Part shown: positions 50,801 to 58,729 of the stretch, one piece after another
Layout: each line of letters begins with the position of its first letter
Numbering within the stretch: position 1 is the first letter of the stretch
Assembly (NCBI GenBank): GCA_945643635.1
Contig: CALZFC010000062.1
Span: 842,501-906,500, forward strand
From: Allodiplogaster sudhausi
Lineage: Eukaryota > Nematoda > Chromadorea > Rhabditida > Diplogasteridae
Reading direction: 5' to 3'
Length of the DNA: 64,000 bases
Notes under the pieces: model-generated
Seen by the model: only the letters and a program-made list of their open reading frames with translations
What the model was told of the DNA's origin: nothing
Database searches by the model: none
Program-made: the position numbers and the translations under genes

Positions 50801-52012
50801 TGGCTAGCATAAGAATGCCAGCTTGCAAGAGATATTTCTCGCGAACATATATCAAGTTTTTATTTATATACGACTGTATAAATAAAAACAAATATTGCAA
50901 AGGAGTAGTACGCATACCCAAGAGTGTCGTAAGAAGGTCTGAGTCGAGTGCCAGGAGGAATGTGTGACTCTCGCCCGGAAAGTGCCTGGTGACATTTGCG
51001 AGGAGACGCGCAGCAACGTCCGCCCAGCCGAGTCTGCCAGTCACCGACTCGTACCTGTGCACCGTTATCTCAAGGTCTTGATATGATACTTCCACATTAT
51101 TACGTACAATTATTAAACAATAAAGAATAGTCTTATAAATGCTGCAAAAGAACTTATTTGTAATTAAACGGCATACGCCATTTTAAGCGTGGTTTGACGC
51201 TGATTGAGCATAAAGTCGGCGGCGGCAGCCGAGACGGAGAGGAAGTTGGTGAGGGCAGCGAGGGTCTGCACTCGATCAGAAATTGTCGTCTCACAGAGGG
51301 TGCAGAGGGCCTGGAACGGCAAGGAAGTCATACAGCAAGTCTTCGTTTTGGGTATGTTTTTTTAAATCAAACTTGCTCATTTCAAATTCAATTATCACAA
51401 AACTTTTCTCACTAAGCAAATAAAATACGAATCAATATAATACAATACTTACTTTTAAACGTAAGTAAATGAATGAACTACACAAGGGAGAATGCATCAG
51501 CAATCAAATAGGTCTATCTATGAATCCAACTATAAATATGACAAGCACATAAAATAAAAATAGTTAGTATTCAATAATTGCTTTAAAATAAACTACAGTA
51601 AGGGGGGAATCCACAATAACCTTTGCGAGGACATAGTCCTTGTGAGTGAAGGCCTTCTCGGCAGAGCCATCGAGGGGCGAGCTGAGCCCGAGCACAGCAA
51701 CGAGGGCCTGGCGGCGGACGTCCAATCTTACATAATCAAATGAAGACATGATTACTTTCCACTTAATTTTTAAAACTATTTCAGAACACATTTTTATGTT
51801 TTAAATATTTTTTCAAACAAAAATCATGTTTCAACATGTAAGCTTCAATTTCTCCGCTTTCATATAAACAGACTAATTCGAATATATTTTTTTGTTTACA
51901 TCTTAAAGAAGACTTCAACAATTCACCTCATAGTTGGTGCAAGAAGCATCGCGAGGTCAGCAATGACATCTTCTTCTCCTTCGTCTATTCTTCTGCCCTC
52001 GGCTTCAGTCAT
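24465..52012 (-). CDS. HGH1: HGH1 homologue (eEF2-folding co-chaperone), complete, nine exons over 27.5 kb
   Basis: Exons in transcript order: 52012-51927, 51726-51621, 51310-51177, 51054-50918, 47080-46947, 45810-45726, 27402-27215, 25154-25030, 24576-24465. They join to 1,107 nt, 368 residues (human HGH1 is about 390). Every junction is GT-AG and phase-consistent. HGH1 is an armadillo-like cytosolic protein that hands eEF2 to the TRiC chaperonin. Recognisable blocks are ADLAMLLAP followed by DVRRQALVAVLGL (residues 18-42), WADVAARLLANVTRHFP, LGYCLVNFASLPRVRRQL, RRRIAADILRNCTFDDS, LHAELLDTSDDFLVSVVTPLAD, LPLSLQYYEG, LRQKLVEALYQ, RTVLRERGIYPLLRELDK and ALHALIGVLIRYEEE. Intron 6 is 18,323 nt (45725-27403) and holds a retrotransposon in the opposite orientation. 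Intron 4 holds a hAT MITE. The start is the first ATG of exon 1, directly after an AG. I see no sign of decay. Confidence 0.92.
24577..28600. repeat. CT/GA tracts in the 3' introns of HGH1
   Basis: Tracts at about 24715-24742 (GA), 25220-25250 (GA), 25873-25920 (GA), 26244-26390 (CT), 26685-26718 (CT), 27168-27208 (GA) and 27897-28020 (GA with ACAG steps). The span also holds HGH1 exons 8 (25030-25154) and 7 (27215-27402). The sequence up to 28600 is the left flank of the retrotransposon and lacks simple repeats near the insertion. Confidence 0.8.
28601..28759 (+). repeat. split direct repeat A, left copy (A1)
   Basis: 159 bp, identical by eye to 31846-32004. It contains three short palindromes: ATGAT/ATCAT (28606-28619), CCGTAG-A-CTACGG (28677-28689) and CTACGA/TCGTAG (28732-28749). 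As the left end of the element it should hold the 5' end of the transcript and a recombinase core site at its outer edge. Confidence 0.93.
28859..30022 (+). CDS. retrotransposon ORF1: gag-like protein, open into the RT N-terminus
   Basis: 387 codons from ATG 28859. Residues 1-254 look like a gag: a proline-rich start, then four 11-residue repeats ending in PV or KV (29063-29194), then a helical stretch (FNQFAVYRECAKPMVEALSDL onward) and a basic, alanine-rich segment. After 29619 this frame gives a serine- and arginine-rich stretch, while the zinc knuckle is encoded in another frame. From about 29836 it reads EWKHLGPPQYFLRALEEGFRLPF, the usual lead-in to a DIRS-type RT, then meets TAA at 30020. 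So one frame could supply a gag-pol fusion lacking the knuckle, and a shift supplies gag with the knuckle. gag proteins package the element RNA. The ATG is preceded closely by TTCCAG, a possible 3' splice site. Confidence 0.75.
   Translation: MPVDNEQPAPAAPTALVSLPSAQELAETVKRMLMEATPQPLPPLPRRVFPQLAMKGSFPKGQGANSLDHTHLMSQCDPVHTHLMSECGPVPERLMSDSGPVHSHLMSEGEKVKFNQFAVYRECAKPMVEALSDLDQAEHARSYEEALHFIAEAKLKLEQRVTHMQLADTNPGFWDAMEKAKVRTGALDEVTRQALEIAQSAATSAAAGTSAREVNPRKRPLPADNRPFRGEAANQSGADAKCQLREEQEGAKGGELIANLQWTSWSLSSSANNCKSTASPLAQTAARRWRDATIARSRATSSETAQSLAPYLTEPSMRCRPRTTTKGEEFKAGSIHENIGEWKHLGPPQYFLRALEEGFRLPFLEGITLEPRFAPQSHLSGEDNAFV
29060..29188 (+). repeat. four tandem hairpins inside gag, invariant TTGATGA loop
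   Basis: Four 33-nt units (29063, 29096, 29129, 29162) encode the peptide repeat xxxLMSxxxxV. Each unit also folds on itself around the same seven-base loop TTGATGA. Unit 2 pairs 29091-29104 with 29112-29125 (one G.T inside the outer arm). Unit 1 pairs 29060-29068 with 29082-29090. Unit 3 pairs TCCCGAG/CTCGGGA plus CGC/GCG. Unit 4 pairs TTCAC/GTGAA plus CAC/GTG. Stem bases change on both sides between units. Confidence 0.8.
29642..29835 (+). CDS. CCHC zinc-knuckle segment of the retrotransposon gag, shifted frame
   Basis: A short open stretch encodes DKLVALVQRQQLQIDRF and then a CCHC knuckle, CHHCQKSGHFIRDC (C-x2-C-x4-H-x4-C), stopping at TAA 29833-29835. It lies in the frame one base off ORF1, and its own frame has stops at 29620 and 29632. 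It therefore needs a -1 shift after 29634 or removal of 29619-29641. That 23-nt stretch begins GTGAGT and ends CTAATTTGCAG, and deleting it restores the frame exactly. CCHC knuckles bind nucleic acid in gag proteins. Confidence 0.75.
30023..31714 (+). CDS. retrotransposon reverse transcriptase / RNase H
   Basis: Open from just after TAA 30020-30022, in the same frame as ORF1, to TAA at 31712. The RT palm has KKRLVIDLSFLN, VFDMKSCYHHL, IPFGLAPAPW and YLDDG (30413-30427, catalytic Asp pair). The RNase H-like part has TDASAVALGGFI, ELLGIQQA and LTDNLGAVS. A C-terminal block (DIDLFAS ... FGWSVPPPSLLARAM ... FPVWESANFFPM) is seen in many DIRS-type elements. It copies element RNA into DNA. No ATG precedes the conserved core in this segment, consistent with translation as an extension of gag. 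The in-frame TAA at 30020 may be a disabling mutation in this copy or a readthrough point; I cannot tell which. Confidence 0.9.
   Translation, partial: CLWAVECVAQQELIISSRIFVVSGRKKRLVIDLSFLNTFLSVPKFKCEGLESVFPSLSHARVAAVFDMKSCYHHLLVLPEHRKFLGFRWGSQYFQFRAIPFGLAPAPWMVTKLFRPLVKRWRSQGIDATLYLDDGIVLGSSNEDLEAKVLQVREDLRRLGVVMAEEKCSWTPSTRVVWLGAIIDLGERVFSPSIERRSKLVNKIEEMLTQTPSIRDREQVLGMIASLSAISYGLAIYTRPLADTLASNLLFSEERGRRQTLGDEERGALENLLRLAKRGDVRRVLESRLDATATTDASAVALGGFIASDQGRVSFSKNISELQMTFSSTARELLGIQQAALLVAQRFQGKSLLFLTDNLGAVSICQKRSRIPLLQDIALSIRGILERASVEASFSWIPRELNEQADALSREIDHDDWAINSHWFNYCVRRWGIPDIDLFASAETAKVSRFVSRQPECGASAVDALSRHDIWSSGIFGWSVPPPSLLARAMGKILLYNTKVILGFPVWESANFFPMIIKAKKEGRVRDSFIVSKGRLLIVPGSHLNQAFARQSLDFDFEFILVN
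31740..31847 (+). repeat. split direct repeat B, internal copy (B1)
   Basis: 108 bp, matching 33112-33218 except for one extra G in a G run. It starts 25 bp after the RT ORF stop and runs straight into A2, sharing AA at the join. That join has the sequence expected of the circular intermediate. Confidence 0.93.
31846..32004 (+). repeat. split direct repeat A, internal copy (A2)
   Basis: 159 bp identical by eye to A1 (28601-28759), at an offset of 3,245 bp. It is followed by about 30 bp of unique sequence and then the recombinase ORF. Confidence 0.93.
32036..32944 (+). CDS. retrotransposon tyrosine recombinase
   Basis: Open frame from just after TAA 32033-32035 to TAA 32942. There is no in-frame ATG before the conserved domain. 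It carries the catalytic set of tyrosine recombinases: Arg in YLAGLRVSELAALKW (about 32492), Lys in RRSKTDQ, H-x-x-R in HSARSG (about 32789), Trp in GRWKSDGG and the nucleophile Tyr in FAAYVR (about 32894). It joins the circular cDNA to target DNA. A 3' splice-like CTAATCTGCAG ends at 32042. An exon starting at 32043 would be in phase with a GTGAGT donor at 29619, giving a gag-recombinase fusion. The ORF lies between repeats A2 and B2, not upstream of the right repeat cluster. Confidence 0.92.
   Translation, partial: SAGSARREWHLLGGAAAAIGGGGARAAVERALAASRAPNTWRSYASAWRGYLGRLPPGIDPSSPFSLTAFAANHSLSRSQAAQLSAAFSLFSSQSLTPLCSQVFAGLKRASLPPRGAQALSDSHVRSVVKASLSAVDSRPHFAIIIQYLAGLRVSELAALKWQDLSLQHHILCLTLRRSKTDQLSLGSTVHVDLGGIPIVLSFVTKGLSDSLPSSPVCPSASNPLSHLSPSHFSKLISKMFNSLSLPQFTSHSARSGMANRLLALGRTSNQVKRVGRWKSDGGFAAYVRASPATQGGVVPTL
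33112..33218 (+). repeat. split direct repeat B, right terminal copy (B2)
   Basis: 107 bp, one base shorter than B1 (31740-31847). It forms the right end of the element; the host flank begins at 33219. Confidence 0.92.
33219..45725. other. distal part of the 18.3 kb HGH1 intron 6, no exon recognised
   Basis: Simple tracts at about 34780-34860 (CT), 35800-35855 (GA), 36195-36231 (GA), 36385-36415 (CT), 37818-37860 (GA), 37968-38035 (GA), 38585-38622 (GA), 38701-38732 (CT), 39008-39095 (GA), 40078-40108 (CT), 42778-43082 (GA array with TAAGAGTAAGAAAG interruptions, about 300 bp), 44190-44265 (GA), 44510-44545 (CT) and 44838-44880 (GA). Complex stretches at 33230-34570, 39430-40080 and 42230-42660 show no family I know. 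Confidence 0.75.
47137..47188. repeat. (AT)n microsatellite
   Basis: About 52 bp of uninterrupted AT, 57 bp upstream (in transcript terms) of HGH1 exon 5 in intron 4. It is the only long AT dinucleotide tract among hundreds of CT/GA ones. Confidence 0.95.
48305..48432. repeat. purine minisatellite, about 35-bp period
   Basis: Four degenerate copies of GAGAGAGTGAGAGAGAAAG followed by AGGGAGGGAATA, in HGH1 intron 4. It appears to have grown out of a GA tract. Confidence 0.7.
48995..49243. mobile_element. GC-rich hAT-type MITE with 8-bp target duplication
   Basis: 249 bp bounded by CTGGGATGTCCAA and, reversed, CAGGGATGTCCAA: 13-bp inverted termini with one mismatch. The ends resemble the CAGGG-type termini of hAT transposons. 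It is flanked on both sides by GTCAGTAC (48987-48994 and 49244-49251), the 8-bp duplication hAT transposases make. The inside is a string of GGGCCC/CCCGGCC blocks, including a near-exact duplicate of GCCCGGCCCGTTGCTA at about 49019 and 49132. It encodes no protein and would need a transposase in trans. It lies in HGH1 intron 4. Confidence 0.88.
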
Positions 52013-52569
52013 CTGTGGCATATTTACACATTAAAGGACACTATTTCGACCTTTCCTTTAATATTACTAAAGTTACTTTTGACCTTTGATTCTTTGATTT
52101 TGAAATGGCTTATGTTTTATTAGCTTTGTTTGGCAGAGAAATTGAGTGACATGTTATCTTGCTGCTTCTTTTCCTTCACTCTACCCTTTCTTCAGTCCTA
52201 CGACTCCCAACTCTCTCCGTTTCCTAAGCTCTATTACCCCTCCCCCTCAATTCTGCTACTTCTTCTGCTGGCGCCTCATTTTCTTTTATGATTGCTTCCT
52301 ACCAATTTGGCTTGCCCCCATTTCCTTATCAGCCAGCTCCCTTCTCTCATTATGGAAGCGTATCGTGTGACTTCTCTCACCACGACAAGATCACACCTCA
52401 ATCTTTGAAAAGAAAAAGAAGAAGAAATACTGTCAAAGGGTCGTAACAGAGGAATCTAAAATATATATTACACAAATCGAAATATAACAGACCCCTCACC
52501 ACCACCACCCAAATTACAAACAACAGCACTTACAGTATTAAATTCCAATTGCAAATCAGCCTAGTTTTT

Positions 52570-52666
52570 ACTGATGATAAGGATATAAGGAGTCATCTTG
52601 CTACTCCTCCACTCTTCACTGATGATAAGGATATAAGGAGTCATCTTGCTACTCCTTCCACTCTTC
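52570..52666. repeat. tandem duplication, 48-bp unit
   Basis: Two adjacent copies begin ACTGATGATAAGGATATAAG at 52570 and 52618. They differ by one inserted T in the second. The site is upstream of the HGH1 start, outside any gene I recognise. Confidence 0.9.
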
Positions 52667-52789
52667 CTACTACTCTCCAGTTGCCAACTTCTCATTATAA
52701 ATGAAGATGTGGCTGTGATAGCGGAACGTAGATGTTGTCGTAGGGGTCAAATGGTCGAGGATGATAAAAGAGGGCCGTTATGGGCTGTT

Positions 52790-52825
<36 letters not shown>

Positions 52826-53903
52826 AAGCAAACAGAGTGATACGGATTTCTGGATGAGAAGTAGTGGCTGCAAACGTTATGCGATCTCTATAAACCAGGA
52901 ATCTCACGCCTGGTTGCGCAACCGTTTAGGTGTGTGTCCCCGTGCTATCGTTCGCAATATGCGATATACCATGAGAGAAGAGAGAGAGAGAAAGACAAGA
53001 AAGAGAGTCTGTGTGTGAGAAAGAGATATTAGAGAGAGTCTGAGAGGGAGAGAGCGACCAAATCCAAACTTTTTCTTCTAAGCTACGCAAGTGGCTGCAT
53101 ATTTGTTTCGTCTCATTTGTAAGCTAATCGTCAGTTACTGTATTTATCCTCAACACCAAAGCTGTTCAGTGTCAAATAGCAACTGCGGGATCTCTCATAA
53201 TCATTGCGTGAGACTCTGTGGATATGACTGGGAATGGTTGGAATGTACTCTTCCTTGCGGAAGGGACGCATGGGGGAGGGGAGACAGAGGTTGCAGGGCG
53301 TGAGGGGCCAAGTGCCAGGGGATTAGTTAAAGGAGCCTGACAACACTGTCTCCGGAAGAGCCTTGGAAGGATACGGCGGTGATGTAAGAGAGGAAAGAGG
53401 TGGCTGAAGAAGCGCCGTTTCACAGACTGGATATTTACTCTTTCTCCCTTTCCTTCCTGCTCTCTCTCTCTCTCTACCTCTCTCTGCGCAACTCTTGATT
53501 CTCTCGCCTGATATGAAACAGGCGGCATTACTTTCAACTCTGTCATGATAAGGCAGCTCTTCTTCTGCGGCTTAATCCCTCGATGCAAACAACGGACGGC
53601 AATCTGTACTGCGAGAGAGACCGTGTCATGGAGAAAGAGAGGAGAGGGAGAGAGAAGGAGAGGGAGAGAGAGAGAAGCAGAAAGAGGTGATTGCACCAAA
53701 GTGAAGGAGTCAAAGGGGCTCATCCCCGATCACACCTTCTTAGCGGCATCTCGCTGATCTATGAAGAAATAAGACAGGCGAATGCCTAGCGGGGGTCCAC
53801 AACTGGACAGGCGAAGGCATATGGCAAATTGCCAAGAGTTCCCCTTTTCTCGGGTGTTCTTATCCAAATCCTCGATCTTGTTCTCCATCTCTCATTCCCT
53901 AGC

Positions 53904-53934
<31 letters not shown>

Positions 53935-54431
53935 CTCTCTCTCTCTTTCCTCTCTCTCTCTCTCTCTTTCCTCTCTCTCTCTCTTTCTCTCTCTTCTGGC
54001 AGCAACACGCTAACGCTAAATTAGTAGTTTGCCCCGATGCTGATGAGCTTGAGGACAGCGTTCTCAAATTTCAGCTCCGTCTGTTCGCAATTTCCGATCG
54101 AAAGTAACCACATTTGTCTCGGTGGTCACCCCGGCATTTTAAGGGGATTCTTCATTTGGATAATACAGTACTTTACTTATCAGAGAAAGATGCCTCCGGA
54201 ATAGAGAGAACTCTCCGTAGTCTGCTTGGAAACATCTTCTCGTCCACTTCTATCACTCATTACCAATCGCAATCAGCCCATTAACACCCGTTAAAATGCG
54301 CCTTCCAAATCAGAAGCTTTCCCCATTCCTCTTCTGGCTCTCCTTATCACTCTCTGCATTCCGGTATCCACACAAAATCAAGCGTGAAAGATAGCTGAGC
54401 GTTGGTGATGGTGAAGTGGAGAGAGCGAGCG

Positions 54432-54468
<37 letters not shown>

Positions 54469-55092
54469 AAGAAAAGAGAAAGAGGCAGCAGATACATAGT
54501 CTCCGAGCCCATTAACCGTGTCCTCTGTCATTTTCATTGCCCTACTGCCTCGCAGCAGCCCCCAACATTAACGACCCATAAACACTGATAAATTCCCCGT
54601 TTACCCAAAACTGTGAAGAGCAGCGCCTGCAGATGGGACAAAGAGAAGAAGACTGTTAGGAGGGACTAACAAATCGTTATTCTTCTTACTTCACCAAATA
54701 TGTATACGACATAAAGCAGGAGCGTTTTTTCCTTTAAAAACATTCTGGATAGACTAAACTTCAGTGCAAAAATGCAAGTACAGATGCAAGTTTCCAGTCC
54801 AACTCAAGCATATCTTCGAAATGGACAGCAACTGTCTACGTGCGATTCCTACCGCCCTCGTCACAGCTACCAAACTCAGACTCTATCTAGGCTCATTCAT
54901 GAAGGCCAAAAAGCACAGTCCACAATAGGTCATCCTGGGAATATCATCAGCACCTCCTCTTCAAAAAATTCACATTCCTATAAGAGTGAACATCTCCGAC
55001 CGCATTCAATCATTCGTAAAAGCGCACGAAAATAATTAAATACGCATTAGACGATAACATATCAAACGCTGATATCAATTACTTCAATGCCA

Positions 55093-55098
55093 TTTATT
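55093..55098 (-). promoter_or_regulatory. possible poly(A) signal for RBM42
   Basis: AATAAA on the minus strand, about 245 nt after the RBM42 stop. The distance is reasonable, but it is one hexamer in AT-rich sequence. Confidence 0.35.
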
Positions 55099-55340
55099 CT
55101 GTTCGAAGCAAAAAGTTGATTGAATCAATTATAACAAACACAATTGTATATTATGATCATTGAAATAGTTAGGAAAGTGCGGACTAGTAGTTATAGGTAG
55201 TCAAAAAATGATTTTCAAAAATAAATATAAAGTACATCGCGTATTAATTCGTAAAAATTTTTTTAAGCATCAAATACATCTGAAGTGGACTCCATTTATA
55301 GATTCAAAAAAAGCCGGGACCAAATAGAATGAAAGGGGAG

Positions 55341-57726
55341 CTAGACCATGCCGAGCTTGGCCTTCTGCTTCTGCTTCTTGCGGACGACCTCCATGCTGCG
55401 GTCTTTCCAGTTGCTCTTACGCAGCTTCACCGGTCGATTTCCCACGTATTTTCCATCCATCTCGCGGCACGCACGAACAAAATCCTGTTAAAACGAGCTT
55501 TTTGTTCGTAAACTCACTACGCACATCCTGCATTAAAAACACCGAATAGATATTCCTCTGAAAAGTTAACTTTGATTTATTATATTATCAGATAATTGAA
55601 TGTTAAAAGAAAAAAAAGATAGCATAAAGCACCTCCTGGGACTTGAAAGAGACGAATCCGTAGCCTTTGCTCTTGTTCGTCCTGCCATCCCTGACCACCT
55701 TGGCCTTCTGGAAGGAAGGATACTTCCGGAATGCCTTCGCCAGCAGCTCGTCCGACACCTACAATTTATCTATTTTATATTACAAGAAAAAAATTACCTA
55801 CTTTTACTAATCACTCCAATTTAGCGAAATATACACATATTTTTGTGAATTACGAGACAATTTTTTATTACTGTTTTTACCCAATTCACAAAATCTAGCT
55901 TTAATTATATTTTTTAAAGCAAAAATTACCTCATTTCCAAGATCGCCACAGAACAGCCGGAAATCACTCGGATCCCACTCTGCGAGAGAAGTGTCTTCCC
56001 ACACCTTTAATCACGTTCAAATAAGTAAGTTAAAATATATGTTTAAAAAAATTAACTAACATACATCTTCAATGAGATGGAATCATTTAGACAAGCCGGG
56101 AAATTTCATTTCATCACACTGCTTTCAAGATTCTGGCGCTTTAAATATTACTTGCAGCATATTGAGCTCTTTTAACTATCGTTCCAGTTCATACTTTGTC
56201 AGTTGCTTACCATAGGTGATAGTTTCCATTTCGAAAACAGCATATATTGAGAGATGAAGTGTTTTGAGTAAGATAAAACTTGAATCATATCTTATTGATT
56301 ACTATATAAATTGAGCGCCATCCAGGCCACTCTGATAGGAAAGGAGAACCGCCCGATATACCTGTCCACCGGCGCATCGAATGAACCTCTTCATTTTCTT
56401 CTCTCCGCGTGACACCGCTCCAATGTACGAGTTTTGGAAGTTGCGATCCTTGGCCTTCTTCGCCTCAGCCAACTCCACGTCCGCTGGGAGGACCTTAAAA
56501 GCGACGAGGATATTAAATCTCAGAACAAATGCACAACTTCCGAAATTTACCTATAACATCGAAATTCATCTACCCGAATAGAATTTTTTGAACTCAAATC
56601 TACCATAATTTCAAAAAATAAAAAGTAAATTCAGTAAGTCGGAAAAAAAACTATAACAAAGTCACTGCTCAAAGCTTAAAAAAAATATAAAACTTATAAG
56701 GAATTCCAGATTGCTTGTGAATTAAGGCTAATGTCAATAATAATACGAATTCAAGAGATATGGTTGCGTGTAAACCACGGAAGCATGAGGCAAAATGTTT
56801 AGATAACATCTTCACAAAATGTTTGAGACAACATTTCTACCTGTGTTTTCATCTGCGAAGGACCGGGCGGCGGCTCCGTTTTCTCTTCCACGATCTCCTT
56901 CAAATTATATTTCTCTTGAAAATGAATAAAAAGAATTTCACACAAAGATATATCAATATATGTTTTGCGCTGAAAAGGAGAGGAAAAAATGAAGAAATGA
57001 GAGATGTACGACCTTGTACATCTGTGGTTTGGATTCAAAAGTGGCTGAAGCGTGGATCGAAGGAGGCATCGGCGGAGCCACGATCGGAGCCGCGCGCAGC
57101 TCAAATTTATGTATGTATGACCTTCATTTATAAAAAAAAAAGAGATAAATACTATAAGAGCGCTGCCAGTAGCAAATATGTAAGAGAAGGGAAGTAGTTT
57201 GTTTCCTCACTTGCGGAGGCATAAAAAGACCCGCCGCCCCGGGGCCGGCAGGCACCCGAATCATTCCGGGCGGAGGCGCCATCATCAGACCGGCGGCTAA
57301 AACAAAAATCACCGAAATTAATTGTTGGGGCAAACATAGACGGCTTAAATAAACCCTCGGAAAGTAGTCTAATAAATGACCTGATCGAGGTCGAAATAGG
57401 GTCATACTTGTCGGTAAAATTCAACGGTCCTGTATGCTATTGTTGTTGCATACAACAAGCAATAATACTTCAAACTACAGAATGAAAAATAACAATGGAG
57501 TAGAAAACCACCTGTAGGCGGCATCATCATGCCTCGCGGAAGAAACATGGACGGGTTGGGGGCGGGCGGCTGGCTTGGCGCGGAAGCCATCACGTATGGC
57601 GCGGGCGCGGCAGCGACGGCAGACGCGGGCGCCAGCGATGGCGGCGAAGGGCCGCTCTTCCCGCTCTTGCCATTTACATGCGGAGAGGGCGCATCCGAGA
57701 CGATCGAGCTGATCTCTTGCTCGAAT
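55341..57726 (-). CDS. RBM42: RBM42 homologue (RRM splicing/RNA-binding protein), first exon not found
   Basis: Eight exons in transcript order: 57726-57512, 57296-57211, 57099-57013, 56912-56841, 56493-56362, 56004-55930, 55758-55633, 55484-55341. They join in one frame to about 312 residues and end in TAG. The start RFEQEISSIV matches the FEQE segment near the N-terminus of RBM42. A proline-, glycine- and methionine-rich middle follows. Then come KKMKRFIRCAGGQVWEDTSLAEWD and a single C-terminal RRM with RNP2-like LFCGDL and RNP1-like KGYGFVSF. The tail VKLRKSNWKDRSMEVVRKKQKQ is diagnostic of the family. RBM42 is a nuclear RNA-binding protein linked to the U4/U6.U5 tri-snRNP and to hnRNP K. 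The first exon ends in phase 2 and must lie above 57726. I searched to the DARS1 start without finding a convincing one, so it is probably very short. All eight recognised junctions use GT-AG. Confidence 0.9.
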
Positions 57727-57879
57727 CTGTTGGAAAACGAGAAATTACTATCAGGTTGGTGAAGCTCATCTTTATATTAAACACTTGCGGATTTGTTGTT
57801 GAAGAACAAGGAACAGTGAGAGTAGAGCTAGATAGAGAAAAGGGAAATGAAAAGGAAGAGAGAGTGAGGGAGAGAGGAG

Positions 57880-57927
<48 letters not shown>

Positions 57928-58729
57928 AAGATTCAATTATTGCCATTTTTATGCGCGCAATACGCACGAAGGAGCGCCGCGTGCTCCTCCGCCGCCAGCA
58001 CACCAAACAGCCAAAGATGCTGTGGTAGGGAGAAGGAAACGGCCTGAATCAGGAGACATTAGCCATGTCGAGTCGAATGGAGCGATAGCCAAGTGAGAAA
58101 CAGCCAACCAGAAGAGAGGGGTCGAGGGGACTGAAAGGAACAAGCGGAAACTGACAGTGCAAGTTCGTCGTCGAACGAAGCCATAGTTGAAGGAGGAAGA
58201 CTTCGAAAAGCTCACGAGAAGACAGCAAAGACAGGCGCAGCACTCTTCGGGAAGAAGAACAACCCAGCTGACTTTACTCTTCGTAAATAAAAATGCGCTG
58301 ACGCAGAATTATCTATTATATTTTGCGCTAGTATTTTTTGTCCCTGACACACTTTATTCTCTGGAAGTTCACTAGTATTTTTAATGTATGAGTGCATGCA
58401 AATAATCTAACTGCGTTTTATTTCAAGAATATTCTTGTCAGGGAACTCTTATTCATTAAAAAAGAGAAGTTTTATTGCTGATTTACAATGCTAATGGTAT
58501 TAAACTGAAAATAGTGGTTTTTCTAGGTAATTAGTTTCTTACGCGACTTTAATGACTGGTCACTTTCACAACCGCGCAGCTCGGATATGCCAATGGCAGC
58601 TATTTCATCAGATGTCATTGTCCTCATAATCTTTTAAAGGAATTTTATCCTTATTTCTCTAGGTTTTGCTTTGTTGTGCTCTACTCTGATATCGAGAACA
58701 ACAGCCTCGTTTCGTTCTAGCTATCTGAA
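57727..58729. promoter_or_regulatory. shared divergent upstream region of RBM42 and DARS1
   Basis: About 1 kb separates the first recognised RBM42 exon (minus) from the DARS1 ATG (plus). It should hold the missing RBM42 first exon and the promoters of both genes. It includes a (GA)n tract at about 57882-57925. The 58380-58730 part is AT-rich without simple repeats. AG acceptors follow pyrimidine runs shortly before the DARS1 ATG (for example near 58715), so the 5' UTR may be spliced. I recognise no TATA box. Confidence 0.5.

Larger units (their letters stand above)
45811..50917. repeat. repeats in HGH1 introns 4 and 5
   Basis: (GA) tracts at about 46221-46355 and 46525-46610 in intron 5, and 47768-47842 in intron 4. 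AT-rich unique sequence at 48640-48960 and 49260-50900 flanks the MITE. Exon 5 (46947-47080) lies within the span. I see no further coding. Confidence 0.75.
52013..55340. other. intergenic region between HGH1 5' end and RBM42 3' end
   Basis: Both genes are on the minus strand, so this holds the HGH1 promoter and the RBM42 3' UTR. Simple tracts: (GA) 52793-52823, (CT) 53911-53998, (GA) 54432-54465. Open frames such as 53172-53723 on the minus strand are unsupported. No conserved exon seen. Confidence 0.7.

Noticed and set aside
53172..53723. 183-codon minus-strand frame
   Set aside because: Half is GA-tract translation and the rest matches nothing I know. Sits between genes without splice signals in phase.
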